From contig NZ_CP151099.1 in assembly GCF_038096175.1 (NCBI RefSeq), positions 7,418,001 through 7,482,000 on the forward strand: 64,000 nucleotides of DNA, read 5' to 3'. Shown here piece after piece: positions 63,183 through 64,000 of the stretch (the first letter of the stretch is position 1; each line of letters opens with the position of its first letter). This DNA is from Nostoc sp. UHCC 0302 (GTDB taxonomy: Bacteria > Cyanobacteriota > Cyanobacteriia > Cyanobacteriales > Nostocaceae). A model generated the notes under the pieces. It saw nothing but the letters and a program-made list of their open reading frames with translations, had not been told where the DNA came from and searched no databases. A program made the position numbers and the translations under genes.

Positions 63183-64000
63183 TTAAACTAGCGCTGGCTT
63201 ACTAGCACGCTTCACTTGCGGCGTTGCAATCATTTGCATTCCTGCGGGTGCAGCGATAGTTAGACCACGGCGCACAGGACGCACAGGACGCTTGTTCACC
63301 AGCGATAGTTGAAAATTCGACAGAATAGTTGCCAAAACAATTTTCATTTCATACTGAGCAAATACCAAGCCGATACAGCGGCGATTTCCGCCACCAAAAG
63401 GTAAAAATTCGTATGAGGAAAATTGTTTTTCTAAAAAGCGTTCTGGTTTAAACTGCTGGGGCTGTGGGTAAACTTCTGGGCGATGGTGTGCTAAATAGAT
63501 ACTGGGAACTACTGCTGTTCCCACTGGCAACTTGTAGCCCATAATTTCAATTGGGGATTTCACAATCCTGAAAAAGGCATTTACCAAAATTGGATAAATT
63601 CGTAATGTTTCTTGGCAAACTGCTGTCAAATAAGGTAGCTTGGCAACAATACTCGGTTCCGGGTTAGCACCAAGGGTTTCCAGTTCTTGTGACAACTTCT
63701 CACTAACCTCTGGTAAACGGTCAAGCCAGTAAAAAACCCAAGTTAGTGCGGAAGCAGTAGTTTCATGCCCTGCAACCAACATTGTCATTAATTCATCGCG
63801 TAATTCTTCGTCTGACATCGCCTGACCATCTTCATAACGAGCAGATATCAATAAACTAAGAATGTCTTGGCGATTTTGCCCAGATTCAGCTCGACGTTCC
63901 CGAATCAGAGCATAAATGAGTTGATCAATTTGTTGTAATAGACGCTTAATTCGCCCCCAAGGACTCCATGCACCTAAATCTTTTTGCATAAAACTAAAAA
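63183..64000 (-). CDS. cytochrome P450, CYP110-like, 5' end outside window
   Basis: The frame is open to the window edge, so only about 272 residues of an expected 440-460 are seen; the internal Met at 63989 is not necessarily the start. Key P450 motifs: oxygen-binding I helix AGHETTAS, the K-helix E-x-x-R in QETLRIYP, KPERFL, and the heme-Cys loop PFGGGNRRCIG. The ending resembles CYP110 of Nostoc relatives, whose members hydroxylate fatty acids or terpenes, though I cannot confirm the subfamily. No redox partner or terpene synthase gene is visible on this side. Confidence 0.92.
   Translation of the reverse strand, partial: FSFMQKDLGAWSPWGRIKRLLQQIDQLIYALIRERRAESGQNRQDILSLLISARYEDGQAMSDEELRDELMTMLVAGHETTASALTWVFYWLDRLPEVSEKLSQELETLGANPEPSIVAKLPYLTAVCQETLRIYPILVNAFFRIVKSPIEIMGYKLPVGTAVVPSIYLAHHRPEVYPQPQQFKPERFLEKQFSSYEFLPFGGGNRRCIGLVFAQYEMKIVLATILSNFQLSLVNKRPVRPVRRGLTIAAPAGMQMIATPQVKRASKPALV

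Noticed and set aside
1-64000. tRNA or rRNA genes
   Set aside because: I looked for T-loop phrases such as GTTCGAAT with a matching acceptor stem and found none outside coding genes.

Overview
The window looks like chromosome of a filamentous, heterocyst-type cyanobacterium of the Nostoc/Anabaena group. The sequence shows many GCGATCGC (HIP1) octamers, heptanucleotide tandem repeats between genes, dispersed palindromes, and proteins of families found mainly in cyanobacteria (DUF3086, DUF3119, DUF1824, DUF4189, WD40 and NB-ARC giants, a PEP-CTERM protein, a CYP110-like P450). No rRNA, tRNA or CRISPR array was recognised.

Layout. 1-4.1 kb: the tail of a PIN toxin, a probable oriC with six identical DnaA boxes, dnaA, an HtrA-type lipoprotein protease and peptide deformylase. 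4.2-10.2 kb: the most unusual locus, four genes carrying six arginine-rich HMA2-type domains around a P1B-like ATPase without the usual Cys-Pro-Cys motif, plus a DUF5132 protein. It resembles the ferrosome (fez) type of iron-compartment locus and is the main candidate for a poorly described system. 10.2-13.3 kb: nested MITE-like repeats, a 21-bp tandem array, then dhaK-dhaL and a DUF202 gene. The phosphoryl-donor protein for DhaKL, a DhaM-HPr-EI fusion, lies apart at 27.7-30.2 kb.

13.3-26.6 kb: regulatory and accessory genes: a 50-aa ribbon-helix-helix protein, GntR and Crp/Fnr regulators, an orphan PAS protein, a heme-oxygenase-fold protein, a WD40 protein, a large hybrid histidine kinase, a RelE-type toxin-antitoxin pair and a Uma2 protein. 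26.7-40.1 kb: PEP-CTERM and DUF4189 secreted proteins, methylmalonate-semialdehyde dehydrogenase, plsY, DUF3086, DUF3119 with an MlaE permease, SppA and AroH chorismate mutase.

40.4-49.5 kb: two paralogous RTX proteins whose N-terminal halves mix YD-like and EF-hand-like repeats, an osmoprotectant ABC operon (ATPase-permease-binding protein, with ATGA and TAATG junctions) and a second, longer 21-bp array. 49.5-54.7 kb: a 1741-aa NB-ARC (STAND) protein with about 31 helical repeats, several nearly identical in DNA, and a piece of a dispersed repeat read in frame within its coding region. 55.2-64 kb: a Uup-like ABC-F protein, DUF1824, a prohibitin, an ABC exporter, a possible CcmS carboxysome chaperone, two decayed genes (a HEAT-repeat STAND tail and a HigA-like antitoxin), a small element with terminal inverted repeats, a hexapeptide acyltransferase and a P450 cut by the window edge.

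All functions are inferred from reading the sequence. No database search was run.
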